From: Caenorhabditis remanei | Taxonomy: Eukaryota; Nematoda; Chromadorea; Rhabditida; Rhabditidae | Assembly: GCF_010183535.1 (NCBI RefSeq) | Contig: NC_071328.1 | Coordinates: forward strand, 10,850,001-10,914,000 | Direction: 5' to 3' | Length of the DNA: 64,000 nt | In this document: piece by piece, positions 23,278-34,200 of the stretch | How positions within the stretch are numbered: the first letter of the stretch is position 1 | Layout of the letters: every line of letters begins with the position of its first letter | Made by a program: the position numbers and the translations under genes | The notes under the pieces: generated by a model | Told to the model about the DNA's origin: nothing | Database searches by the model: none | The model's input: only the letters and a program-made list of their open reading frames with translations

Positions 23278-23834
23278 AGTCTAACGTAAATCGCCGACAC
23301 AAAATGACCGTCCGCAAATGCGCCCCACCGCACACCCATATTTTGAATAATCAAATTTATCAAAAAACACCACACACATTGGGACCTGCCGCACCCTCCT
23401 CCTCCACTGCCTCGGTGGCTCAGTAGGGAGAAGGTGCTGCCGGTAGTCAGTAGGTGTTGGGTTCGAACCCATGCTGGCGAAATTTTTTTTGATATTTTTT
23501 TAACATTAATTCTCAGTTTTATTAGTAAGTTAGGAAGATTTTTTCTACTTTTTGGGCCTTAGGACAGATTTTAGGACAGATTTTCACTATTTTAAAACTG
23601 ATTTTTACTTTGAGCCTCTATTCGAGTTTCTACTAAACGTTTGGGTATTCTCTCGCTGGGTTTTTCTAAAAATTCAAGATTTCTGACCCAGAATTAACTG
23701 GTTACAAAACTTAGGAGACTTTAGCTTCATATCTCTATAATTATAGTCAAAACATTCAAATCTCGCGCCTATTTTTAGAGTTCAATAGAGCGCATTTGCG
23801 GACGGTCATTTTGTGTCGGCGATTTACGTTAGAG
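23278..23834. mobile_element. Mutator-like inverted-repeat element (MITE) of about 555 bp
   Basis: Bases 23281-23323 and 23790-23832 are a perfect 43-bp terminal inverted repeat (outer end CTAACGTAAATCGCCG). The 10-bp direct repeat TATGATGTTC flanks both sides (23268-23277 and 23835-23844), the size expected of a Mutator-type target duplication. There is no transposase frame inside, so it is non-autonomous. It carries a tRNA-like module (see next entry). Confidence 0.8.
23409..23490 (+). other. tRNA-like pol III promoter module inside the inverted-repeat element
   Basis: A consensus A box (TGGCTCAGTAGG, from 23416) and a near-consensus B box (GGTTCGAACCC, from 23460) are 44 bp apart, exactly the spacing of an intron-free tRNA, and a T8 run follows at 23483-23490. 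Acceptor and T stems do not pair well, so a working tRNA is unlikely. It is more likely a tRNA-derived relic or SINE-like pol III unit. Confidence 0.6.
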
Positions 23835-23844
23835 TATGATGTTC

Positions 23845-24343
23845 CTGGTTAACACAGTAGTTGTGGACTTCACAATTCGCGCCAAGACAAATATCGGCAG
23901 AATATTCACAAATTACAAAAAATCGCGAATTCGTACAAATTTGAGTTGCTTAAATATTTATGCTGATATATAAAATCGAAGGTGGCTTTTCGATGTTTCG
24001 TTGACACCATATATTATTATTAGCTGAAAGAGACAAATTGCACTACTCAGAATTTTTAAAATTTCACAGAACAAAATGAGAATGCAGATACAAGTTTTCG
24101 TAATATATTGCGAAAATATCACTGAACATATTTCAAAACGCTGAGAGTTTCCGGCGGCAAAAGTCATGGGAAGTTGATGGCCTCCTGGCCGAACGCGTAC
24201 TCTTCCAGCTACGTCGAAGTGAGACTTCGATTTTCCCGTAACTACAGCTTCACCACTTCTCTTGTCATCACAAATCTCAGTTTCTTTCGTTTTCAGCTCA
24301 AATTATACATTACTCTTTGTTTATTCTCTCATTTTCAGTCAAG
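23845..24343 (+). promoter_or_regulatory. Upstream region of the 24.3 kb gene
   Basis: About 500 bp of AT-rich DNA ending in ATTTTCAG at 24331-24338, just before the next ATG, which is probably a trans-splice or 5' UTR acceptor. No coding signal otherwise. Confidence 0.4.
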
Positions 24344-27285
24344 ATGCCGACAATGGTGATGGCGAATCCCCCTAAAACGGGGAATAATTCGCTCCGCAAG
24401 CGTCAAAAGAACAAAAACGACAACATAGTGGTGAGTGACACCATCAAGTGGATATGTGAAGAAAAATTGTTGTTTTCAGGCTATTAGTTACATGTATGTC
24501 GGTACTCCAAAGAAGAAGTTCACTTTCTATGTGAGAGAGGTACCTAAAATTTTCAAAAATGCTAGTTTATTTCAAGACGTAAATTGCAGCGCTTGGTATA
24601 CCGATCAAACGTTGAAGTGACATACGAAGACGTCTACAACTTCCTCGCTCACACTTCCAACGATGACACCATCTCCTTACATTATTCAGGTTAGCGGAAA
24701 CGCACTAAAATAGTAGATGAATAAATAACAATAACGAATAACTGTCAGAAACTCCTGCTAACTTTGATTAATTAACAATTTTTGAGAAGAATATAATCAT
24801 GTTCCAGTTAATGGGTTATATGTGCCAATCACCACCACTGGACAACTGCATACATTTATCCGTCATGTTCATAATGACTCAACTGCTTTCTTGTATGTGG
24901 AGGTAGGATATATCATTTATAGAATGAGATCACCATCATTTAACTTTATAGAACCAAGACTACGTGTGGAATGTGACACCACAGGACAATACCCACAAAA
25001 TGGAAAAACGTGTTCCAGCTGGTGGGGCTGCTCCAGGTGATGGCACTTCTGATCCATATGATTCTATGGAAGATGAAGACGAATCTCAAAACGAGGTTGG
25101 AGACGAGGAGATGACTGAAGAGGATAACAGTCAAGACGAGGAAGAATACGAAGAAGAAGGAGAACGTGACGACAAACAACAGCCAATGCCAATCTTCACG
25201 GATGATTCTGCTCCTGCTGTTTTTGCTGAGAAAGTTCCTGTGAAAGAAGCCTTCCTTGAGCCAAAACCAAGAGTGGTGGTGAAACCAAAATCACAAACAA
25301 CGACCGAAAAACCTGCGAACAAGTCAAACAACCGAGCCAGTTCAAATTCTGAACGAACCGTAGCCCCGGGTAAGAAAAAGAACAAAACATTATTTTTTGA
25401 TGTTTCCCCCTTTTCCGATGTGAATTTTTAAATAGTAGCGAAAATAAGTTCGCTTAAAGTGATTACATTTATTTTCAGCCGTACCGTTTCCTTCTAAGAA
25501 ATGGACAGTACAGGAAGCTTATTTCCAAGTCAAGACGATGTTGACGGATGCTCTTACTAACAAAACGATGGGATCCGTTCCAGAGCAGGTATCAGAACAG
25601 CTGGTTGTCAACGTTTGGAATCCCGCATTCCCACCCAACACCCAAGTCCTCAAAGATACTGTTTCGTTATTGAAAAACAGCATTGGAACTGGAATCCTCT
25701 ATTATTACCATAAAGTTATGTCAAAAATGGTATGGTTGGGGAAGTGAAATCCCTAGTTCTAAAAAGAGGCTTTCAGAGTCCGGAAATCTCGAACGGGGAC
25801 AAAGCCGATTCAATGGAACTTCTTACCGAATTCATGGTGATTAATAGTAATTCAAATTCATTGGCGATTTTGATGAATCTAAAAAATAAAAATACGTTTT
25901 ATCATATCCAGTGGCTTTTTTCAGCCAACGCATGATCCCGAATATCTTGCGGAATTCGTTGAGAGTGCTTTGATTGCAGCCTGTGACATTTTGGAAAGTG
26001 TTCAGCATTTGGCTCACCTCCAGAAAGAGTTTGACTACTTCAACCAGGCTAACGAAAAGCTCGTGAAGAATAACGGTGAATACAAAGTATCGGTCTTGTT
26101 ACCGATGTTCATTTAATTTCAGAACAAGCTGAGAAAATGCAGTTGCCTAACCTTCAAGAAATTCATGAACACCTGAAGACAGCTCTGGTTTCGGCTCATT
26201 TTGGATTCAATCTTCTGAATCCTGTCTTCCCAGCTGGATGCGAATGCAAAGAGGCGATACGTTTAGTAACCTTGGAGCTTCAAAAACTTGCTGCGGTCAT
26301 GAAAAATGTTCATCAAAAGAGTTCCAGCCCTCAACAAATTCAAGAGACTGAAATCTTCCTCATCGAAAATGCTCACGAGATCGTCAAGAGATTCACGGAT
26401 AAGTACGTAATCGCATGAATCAGAAAATATTATTATACAAACGTTCTAATTTTGAAAGAAGGTCATGTTTTATCTCTGTACGCTATAGTTTTTCAGGGAA
26501 TGTCCACAACACCGAACGATCGAGCTTGCACTCCGTAGCTCTGAAATATACAAGTGGCGTAAAGATCTCTGCATTGGCTACGACAAATGGGTTGGACTCC
26601 GTGATGCTGGAGAAAGTCGTCTCAAGATACCTCTCAACTGTTATGACGTCGTTGTTCCACTGCCAGCTCCGTTTTCCATCAAACCGGAAGGAACCGTTGG
26701 AGACCCGAATCTTGTTCCGATTGCACACGGATTAACAGATATGCATTCCAACGCTACACCATTGAATATGCCTTCTGATAGTGCTAAACCACCTGCGCAA
26801 AACCAAGCTGATTTGGAAGAAACTCTCGATACAATGAGAAGTATGACAATTAATGAGAAACCAAAACCAATTAGTGTTAACAATGAGACAGTCGTCGCCA
26901 AATTGACTGCTGCTCCCACGACTACATCTGCAGCTGCTACAAACACTGGAGAAGTAGCTGAAGATACAGGAGAGAAGAAAATGAGTGATCAGTTGCAAGC
27001 AATGGTTGATAAAATGGTGAGTGAGACAATTTACATGATTTGTTCCTAATCAAATATTCAAAATTTCAGTACAAAAGTGTTCCAAATCAACACAACTTCG
27101 TCTACCCCCCTCCACCAAAGCCGGGGGCTATCCTCATTCCTACAGGAGGTTTGGCTCACTGTCGTTGCTCTAAGAATTGTCCAGAGTTCTTGATGGAGCC
27201 AGCTTACGAATACATCGAACGTTTCAACGAGCCACGCCAAACCGTTTGGGAAAAAACCAAACAAAAACGTTTCAAGAAGAACTAG
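24344..27285 (+). CDS. Acidic nematode protein of unknown function (possible hpo-35 orthologue)
   Basis: Eleven exons: 24344-24430, 24480-24539, 24590-24689, 24808-24902, 24952-25369, 25479-25729, 25777-25836, 25925-26075, 26123-26402, 26497-27016, 27070-27285; 745 residues. The N-terminal 120 residues look like a small beta-rich domain (GTPKKKFTFYVRE, then FIRHVHNDSTAFLYVE). An acidic Glu/Asp-rich stretch and a basic Lys/Ser linker follow. Residues about 260-530 are helical and Cys/His-poor; then come a low-complexity Thr/Ala region and a conserved-looking end with CRCSKNC and a basic tail. No signal peptide or membrane span. Position between ned-8 and mgl-2 is where I remember C. elegans F45H11.3 (hpo-35), but I could not verify it. 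Confidence 0.85.
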
Positions 27286-27928
27286 ATTAAATGACGATAA
27301 TTTATATGTTCTTCCATCCTGAATCCCGTCCTCCCCAATGAGCCGTTGCTTTAGTTTCGTTCCCAATGACTTTTATTCAACCGTTTTTTGTTTTCATCAC
27401 TTCATATGTGATTAATCATTCTTCACTGGCTTCCCTTGCTCAGTAAAACAACCCTTTTTGTATTCACAAAAGTTCTTTTCGAAATTATATTGATTCCAAT
27501 TTTCGCTTCGTGTTTTATTTGTTCCCATACTGAAGAATATTAGACTGTCTTTTTTTTAATCGAAACATGTGGCTTCACTAAAGTTTTTTTTGCATAATCT
27601 GTGTTTCTTCAGATTTAGCCATATTCTTTCTTGAATTCCTTCCTTTTTTCTGACGTTTCGCTCTCTTTCTGCATCTCTTCTGCTTTTCTTGTGAATTGTG
27701 CATTGGAGTACACTTGTGAACGCATTGAACCCTTAGAACAGTTGTGTTTCCCAGTAGTTTTTTTTTTATAATATTCCCTCTTTTGTATTTGCCCCTACAA
27801 CCATTCGATCATCAATGCTTATTAAATTACAAAAAGTAAATCAATGAATTCTTCTGTTAGTTTGTCTGAAATCTGTATCAGAATTTTCATTTTCTATACC
27901 GCTAAAGATACGGAACTTGCGATGCTTT
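27286..27928. other. Interval between the 24.3 kb gene and the small-gene cluster
   Basis: Pyrimidine- and T-rich DNA holding the upstream 3' UTR and the presumed promoter of the 27.9-29.0 kb cluster. No coding signal. Confidence 0.4.
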
Positions 27929-28310
27929 ATGAGTAGAACCGAGCCAGCATTTGAGTGATAAGAATTTCTAAATAACATACATCCCTCAATTTTGAGCTGG
28001 CGGGTGTCATCCGCAAAGGAATCTTCAGTTTCGTAGCTTTTGAAGTTACGGCAGCTGCGATTGGATTTGCCGCATTCCGAACTGTGAGAAGAAGTGAAGA
28101 AAAACGAAAATATTTGTACCTGAACTGGCCGTCTTTAGCATCTACATACTACTGGGTAGAAGATTCCATTTCTTTCGGACAACTCACTGTAAGTTACCAA
28201 TTTCCAGAATCATTACAAACCGAAGATTACAGGGAACTCGTCTCCGATTAAGCGATCAGCGACGGTGGGCACAGATTGATCCGAATTCGGAAAATATAGA
28301 AACCGATTGA
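27929..28310 (+). CDS. Small single-span membrane protein, first gene of cluster
   Basis: Three exons: 27929-27954, 28029-28188, 28233-28310; 87 residues. The first exon (MSRTEPAF) was found from its phase-2 donor, which fits the ATCTTCAG acceptor at 28028. The protein has one hydrophobic helix (about 10-24, VAFEVTAAAIGFAAF) followed at once by basic residues, then a Trp/Tyr-rich and polar tail ending at a TGA. Size and layout resemble accessory subunits of mitochondrial inner-membrane complexes, but I do not recognise the family. Its stop is 3 bp before the next ATG. Confidence 0.65.
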
Positions 28311-28313
28311 ATA

Positions 28314-28487
28314 ATGGTTTCTAAATCTCAAATTCAAACGGGAATCCTTGGTGCGAGTCTCATGATGGCTATTACATGTGGATACATCTATGAGTACTGG
28401 CAAAAGCACAAGCCACCTCCAGAGATTCCCATTCAATCGTGGGATAAGTATGTGAAAATGCAGAAAGAGAGTGGCAAAGATTATTAG
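28314..28487 (+). CDS. Small single-span membrane protein, second gene of cluster
   Basis: Single exon, 57 residues, no intron. It begins MVSKSQIQTGILGASLMMAI; the hydrophobic helix spans about 8-25 and is followed by a Lys/Pro-rich, Trp- and Tyr-containing tail that ends in KDY. No presequence beyond the first residues. Features match small mitochondrial inner-membrane proteins, family unknown. It starts 3 bp after the stop of the previous gene. Its own trans-splicing, if any, could use the acceptor at 28231-28232, inside the upstream gene. Confidence 0.65.
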   Translation: MVSKSQIQTGILGASLMMAITCGYIYEYWQKHKPPPEIPIQSWDKYVKMQKESGKDY

Positions 28488-28524
28488 GTTAGGTTTCGTT
28501 TCATCGTTTTTTTTTAAAAATATT

Positions 28525-28530
28525 AATAAA
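28525..28530 (+). terminator. Poly(A) signal of the second cluster gene
   Basis: AATAAA 38 bp after the stop codon, followed by a run of ATT triplets (28532-28552) and then the cox-19 trans-splice acceptor. Confidence 0.55.
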
Positions 28531-28648
28531 AATTATTATTATTATTATTATTAACATTATATTCAGTTTATCATGTTCTTGAAATGGTTTTGTCCCATAT
28601 TCCTTCTTCTATAACGACGATTTCAATAGAACCTTCAATCATTTTCAG

Positions 28649-28957
28649 ATGTCACAAACAGGTCCTTTTATTCGAGTAACAACAGTCAGCGCACCATTGA
28701 AAGGTTCCTTTCCATTGGATCATGAAGGAACTTGTAAACTCGAAATGCTGAAGTAAGAAACTTTCGAAGGTTACTGGTCTGAAATACAGTTTTTAAATTT
28801 CAGTTATATGGTGTGTTTACACGAAAAGAAACAGCAAAACAGTGAGTGTCGACACGTCGCAAAGGACTATTTCGAATGTCGAATGAATCATGGATTAATG
28901 GATAAAGAAGAATGGCAGAAGCTTGGATATGGTGATTCGAAGGAGATATCAAAGTAA
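28649..28957 (+). CDS. cox-19: COX19-type twin CX9C protein, cytochrome c oxidase assembly
   Basis: Two exons, 28649-28752 and 28804-28957; 85 residues. It holds a CHCH fold with two CX9C motifs: CKLEMLNYMVC and CRHVAKDYFEC, each with exactly nine residues between the cysteines. The N-terminal GSFPLDHEG preceding the first motif and the total size agree with COX19, a copper-handling assembly factor of the mitochondrial intermembrane space imported through the MIA pathway. The ATG directly follows TTTTCAG, which argues for trans-splicing and for this being the downstream member of an operon. Another CHCH paralogue cannot be fully excluded. Confidence 0.88.
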
Positions 28958-29044
28958 ATTAATCGTTGTTCCTATTTTATTTCTTGTTATCGTTACTCTA
29001 GATCCAGTTCTTTGCTCTTTGCCTTTTCTTCTCCAATTTTTGAG

Positions 29045-29050
29045 AATAAA
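29045..29050 (+). terminator. Poly(A) signal of cox-19
   Basis: AATAAA 88 bp past the cox-19 stop codon. Confidence 0.5.
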
Positions 29051-29801
29051 CAAGAGTTTTTAATATTTCGCGCTCTGCTTCGTGTTTCTGCTGATAAGAG
29101 TGACGGCGGCGACCGCGGTGCTGGTTGGTACCAGGGACAACCCCGTTTGGAACTAGCCGTTATCGGATGACTCCCGGAGCAAATAAATGATAACAATAGA
29201 AAAAAATTTGATGATGATAAAAACATTTGAGAAGAAGATTTCTGAAATTGTGAGAAACATATGGTGATGTGATGGAAGAGTGAGAGAGTGGAAATTTCTG
29301 ATGTCACTAGTCCATAATTAGCTCTGTGAAGTTATTAGTATTGTAGAACCAAAATTATGAATTTTTCGATTACATAAATAACAAAATGCTTTCTTTATAT
29401 GACGCAAACGTTGTTTGTCTTTTATCGTGTCTTACTGTAAATTATCGCTAGAAAATATATAAGATTTATTGTTGAAAAATTGGATAGTAATGAGGTGAAA
29501 AGAAGTTGGAAATGTTTAGATTTGCGGTCAAATAATGATTTTTCAAAGAATTTCTTTATATTTCAGACAGAATATACCGGTAACATGTGTGTGCAAAGTG
29601 CAAAAACTGGAAGAGAACGTGATCTACACGGGATGAATTAGTAACGTCATGGGGATACTGTAGAAGAGAGGAAGTGAAAGAGGTATACTGTAGAATTGAC
29701 AATTGATGACTAGTGAGAAACTCGTGACGACATAGATTCGGGAGAAGTACAATTATTTGACAGAAATGTGGCGAGGAACGGAAAATTCAAACAAAAAAAG
29801 T

Positions 29802-30413
29802 TCAGAAGATATTCTTGTATTCCGGTGCAATGGTAATCGGCGAGGAGACAGTTGGATCCGCTGGAACTTGATGAGTGGCAGCTGGAACAGATTCAGATGA
29901 TGTCGTGGTTGTTGAAGACGTTGTATTGTGAAGAACAGGTTGATATGATTGATAGAAAATGGGTTCATAGTATTGAAGTCGCATTTGAACCTCAGTTAGA
30001 GTATCTTTGAGTAATTTTATCTGCAAATTTAAGAGTTTAGACGGGACAGCGAGATAGAAATTACCTGATTTCTAAGCATCATATTATCCGTCTCCAATTG
30101 CATCTGATTCTGAACTCGTCGTGCACGGCAATTCAATGCGTATCCTCGGTTTTTGAGAGTTCTTCTTTTTTGTTTCCACTGCATTACCACATTTCTATCT
30201 TGACCCTGAGAATAAAAATAATTCTGAATGATTTAAAATTCAGAATGGGCGACTTACCATAAGTTTTTGATTAAGTTGCCTGACTGAGATGTGAGCAAGT
30301 TCTTCATCGGATAAATGATCGAAAGAGTGTGGGCTTGGTGATCCAGACGCTCTTGATGAGCTCACGGATCCAACGGAAGACATTGGACTCAACATTTGCT
30401 GATTATTATTCAT
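29802..30413 (-). CDS. Maf-family bZIP transcription factor
   Basis: Three exons on the minus strand: 30413-30258, 30205-30065, 30020-29802; 171 residues. A Ser-rich start is followed by the Maf extended homology region (LSDEELAHISVRQLNQKLMG, about 33-53) and then the Maf-type basic region KRRTLKNRGYALNCRARR. The Tyr in GYAxxCRxRR separates Maf from other bZIPs. A leucine zipper follows (about 82-113), then a Thr/Ser/Pro tail. The short size fits the small Maf group, which binds MARE sites as homodimers or with other bZIP partners, but the C-terminal tail is longer than in vertebrate small Mafs. The frame stays open upstream to about 30734, so a longer start is possible, though that stretch looks like 5' UTR. 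Confidence 0.9.
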
Positions 30414-31270
30414 AATGGAGTCGCTTGAGACAAAGCGAGCGGTTGAACACCACGACTTCGCAATAACTGAAACGTTTGCAATTTTTCGAACACTTTTTGG
30501 TTCAGGGAGAGGGAAAAATGGGTGGAGCCTGGAGCCCTGGAGTGACTCTGATAAGCGACGGTAGGTGGGAGGGAAAGTTGTTGCAGGCAGAACCAAATGT
30601 AAACATAAAGGAGGGGACAAAAATCGGCGGAAGCAGGCAAAGTCGAAAATGGAGTAACTTTGAGTTAACTTTGGGGTTGTATTCAAATGTATTCCATTCT
30701 GATTTTGTGAGAAATTAACTGAGGAATCAGGCAAAACTTAACCATTTCGTACTGTGAGTCACATCACAAATTCATGAGAACTGTCATCAGAATTTTGGAA
30801 AACTTGAAAAAAATAATCTAGTCGAATTTTTTCAGTTTCGGTAAAAGTATCATTTTTTAGAACAACTAGATCCCGTAGCCATGTTCAGTGCAGTGCGCAA
30901 CTATTACTGAGCTTCTTCGCTATAATCAAGTTGAATCTTTTGAAAGGGTCCGTACAAAATATGGCTAAATATAAAAGTTGAAGTCCAGAATTGTTCTACA
31001 TAGTCAACAAAACATAAGAGATTCTATAGAATCGTCGATTTTAGTAACACTCTGAAATTAGTGATTTTCGACTAAAATCTGGAGAGTACAGTACATTTCG
31101 CGATGACAATCTGCATAAATCTGTGAAAAAGCGTGAGTGTTAAAGCTCAAAAAACCCAAATTCAAAACAAAAAAGAAAGAAAACAACTTTGAACCGACAA
31201 GAGAGAAGGGATAGAGGGCAGAATGAGAGGATCTCTGGTCTGAAAATGGAGTATTAGGATCAACTATTAA

Positions 31271-34200
31271 CTAAATATGGTTAAAGAATCTACCGGCTAT
31301 GAGTTCTACTTCAAAATCAATCCAACTAACCTGTTCAAAATTGTCTTCTTGCGGGGGAGCAGTTGGTACAGTAACCACCGGAATAACTGGAACCATTGGA
31401 ACCATTGGAACCATTGGAACAACTGCTTTCCCAGCAACAGTTGATAACACTGTTCGCATGCTATTCTCGATTGAATCAGCCAGAAGTGCTCCTACCTCGT
31501 CTTCCGCTTCTTCTAGTAGCAGGTTGGCAGCTGATGAGTTGATTTTCTCGTCCTAAAATATCTGTTTGTATAGAAAAAATAATTTTTAGGTACCTGATAT
31601 CGTCTACAAGCATCCACTAACTGCTGAACATCATCGTCAAGCCCTTGTTGTTTCTTTCTTCCAACTATCGAAAAACTTCGAGAGAATTTACTCGCAGCTG
31701 GAAAATTTAACAGTTTTCTCTATTCCTGATTCCGAAAAAGATACCTTCTGTCTGTGTTGAGACATCAGTTGAATGAGTACTTCCTCTCGAAACCGGCACA
31801 TGAACTGACGCCGTTCGAGTGACTCCGCCTCCCATACTTGACGATTTACTGGAAAATCTACATTTACTGGTAAAACATTAAAATATTAATAATGGTTTCT
31901 TCGAAACTCACCTTGCCGAACCACTTTGCACTGAAGTTCTCGCAGTTGTCTTCGATCCAAGATGTTGTTGTTTACTCGTACTATCATAAGCAGCTTGAGA
32001 ATTTCCAAAGTGACATCTAATCAGTTTTGTAGTTGTATAAGATGCTCGAATATTCTTCTCCGGATGCATCAGAATTATATAGAGCTTCGGGAAGAATAGA
32101 AGAGCAAGAGCCACCGAAGCAGATAGTGAATAGGAGAAACTCATGACTAATGCTTTATGAGTTGTACCCATATGAAGAACGAGGAAGGCAATCCATACAA
32201 CGACAGTACAGTACCTAAACAATAAATTTATTTCTAGTTTCCGGAACTCATGAAAACTCACATCGTAAACCCAATAAATTTTGCTTCATTAAAATTCTCC
32301 GGAAGGTTTCTTGTCTTGAATGCGTAAAGTGTACACAGAGTGATGAGAAAAAAGTCCCAGAAGAACGGAATTAGAAATGATTTTGTCTCCGTATCACACT
32401 CCAGGATCAGTTTTCGAGGCAGTGCATACTTGGCATACGTGGCATCTGGCCAGTCGCGCATCAGGCCGACGCCTACTATTACGCACTGAACAGCGACAAG
32501 AATCCATGTGATGACAACCTGGAAGCTGGTAGGATTACTTTGAGACTTTCTCTCTAATTGTATGTGTCTTTCCGCGACTCGTTTTTTTTCCTATTAACAA
32601 ACTTCTTCAATTGGCTTCCAAAATGAGTGAATCTTCGGAAAACCGCTAACGAAATATGGATTGTCATGATACCAGAAATCAAAACACCTGACTCACCTGT
32701 GAAAAAGTGGTCAAAAACCTCGGCTTCTTCGTCAGTATCCTCTTTTTGCTCCCCGCCAATATCCTCGCTATTCGATTCGTTTTTGTCAGTAATGCAGAAT
32801 AAACAACAGCAAATGCAATCGGAGGAATAACTCTTGTTATAAAACATGAAGATGTCGATGGAGTGGCAAGAAGAGCAAATGAGACAGCATAGCAAGCGAC
32901 AAGTCCCGATAAAATAATATAAGAGAGCTCTCGAGTGGTACTTTTTACAACTGGAGTTGAATTGTGTCGAAGAAAAACAGCAAGAGTGGCAAGACTTGTG
33001 ATGATTCCAGTTACTGCAAGGACTAGAGCAAGAATATGACCAAATGATGTCCAGGAGACAACTTCTGGAATGATATCTTCACATCCAGTTCGGTTCATAT
33101 TTGGCCATGATCCAAGAGAACAGTTCATGCATTGATTCGTTGTTTTGTTGACGAATTGAAAATCAAGACAAGATTCACAAATCCAACAACAAGCCATAGT
33201 TTCTCTTTGCTGGAAATCAACAGACATTTATTTCAGTTTTACCGAGGTTTGTATTTGACTTTTAGTTTTCACACAAAATAAATGTGAATGAGGAATTTTC
33301 AGAGTAAAAACACTTACCCTCTGTCCAACTCCACACGGTCGACTACAAACACTTTCCGGTAGAATTTCAGTTTTATCGTAAAACATTGAACTAGCAGTCA
33401 TATCCAATTCTTCGACACCGTAATCATTTATTGATTTAAACGATCCCACTTCATTGTACGGATTATCAAGATCTTTCGTTCCGATGTAGTTGAGAATGTC
33501 GTACCTGCAAATGTTTCTTTCCCAGTTGGTCAAGATAGTGGCGAGTTTCGAGTTATGGGTGCAAACCCACAAAACTCATTCCAACTCACCATGCTGGTGG
33601 ATCCCCGTTTCGATCAAAATAAACTGGCTGTTTGAACTGATCACTGTACGTTACATTTAGCAGATATTCGTACAATAAGGTTCCATTTCTCGATAGCATT
33701 TCAGTGCAGAGAGTCGAGTTGTCTCTGGAAAATAAACTCAATAGCACGAAAAAGGTGAATTCAAAAACTCACCGACACCTATCCTGATACATAGCTTTCA
33801 GTCCCAAAGCAACAACTCGTATCGAATTAATCACTTGAGATAGTTTTGGATCCTCTTTGTATTGCTCGTCAAGATTCTCGTCTCCACTACAGATTCTGAT
33901 GTTTTCATTGTTCTTGTCTTCTTTCGATACGGCAAATTGGCAACTGAATTCAGAAGTTTACAGACTATCACTTTTTGAAAGAACTCACTTAAATTTCTGC
34001 TGCCAAAACTCTCTAAACCATGGATTCATTGTATTATTCTCTGGATGAAGTGCAGTATAATATTGTCTGAATCCTGGAATCTTCGGAGCATGAATTCGAA
34101 TCGAAAACGATCCCTCAGCCTCCTGCTCCAGGTCTTCCACAACATCGTTTCGATCAGCCCATCCATCAGATCCAATCCATTGAAACCGTTTCATTTGTCC

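Larger units (their letters stand above)
27929..28957 (+). other. Probable operon of three small genes ending in cox-19
   Basis: Three short plus-strand genes lie head to tail. The first gap is 3 bp. The second is 161 bp with a poly(A) signal at 28525, a T-rich stretch and TTTTCAG directly before the cox-19 ATG, the classic SL2-type intercistronic layout. Grouping small mitochondrial proteins in operons is common in Caenorhabditis. Confidence 0.6.

Noticed and set aside
23409..23481. Functional tRNA gene
   Set aside because: A and B boxes and spacing fit, but acceptor and T stems do not pair, so it is recorded only as a tRNA-like module.
30414..30734. Upstream extension of the Maf reading frame
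   Set aside because: Open in frame, but rich in Ser, Pro and Phe with no family similarity; the ATG at 30413 begins a typical Ser-rich Maf N-terminus. Treated as 5' UTR.
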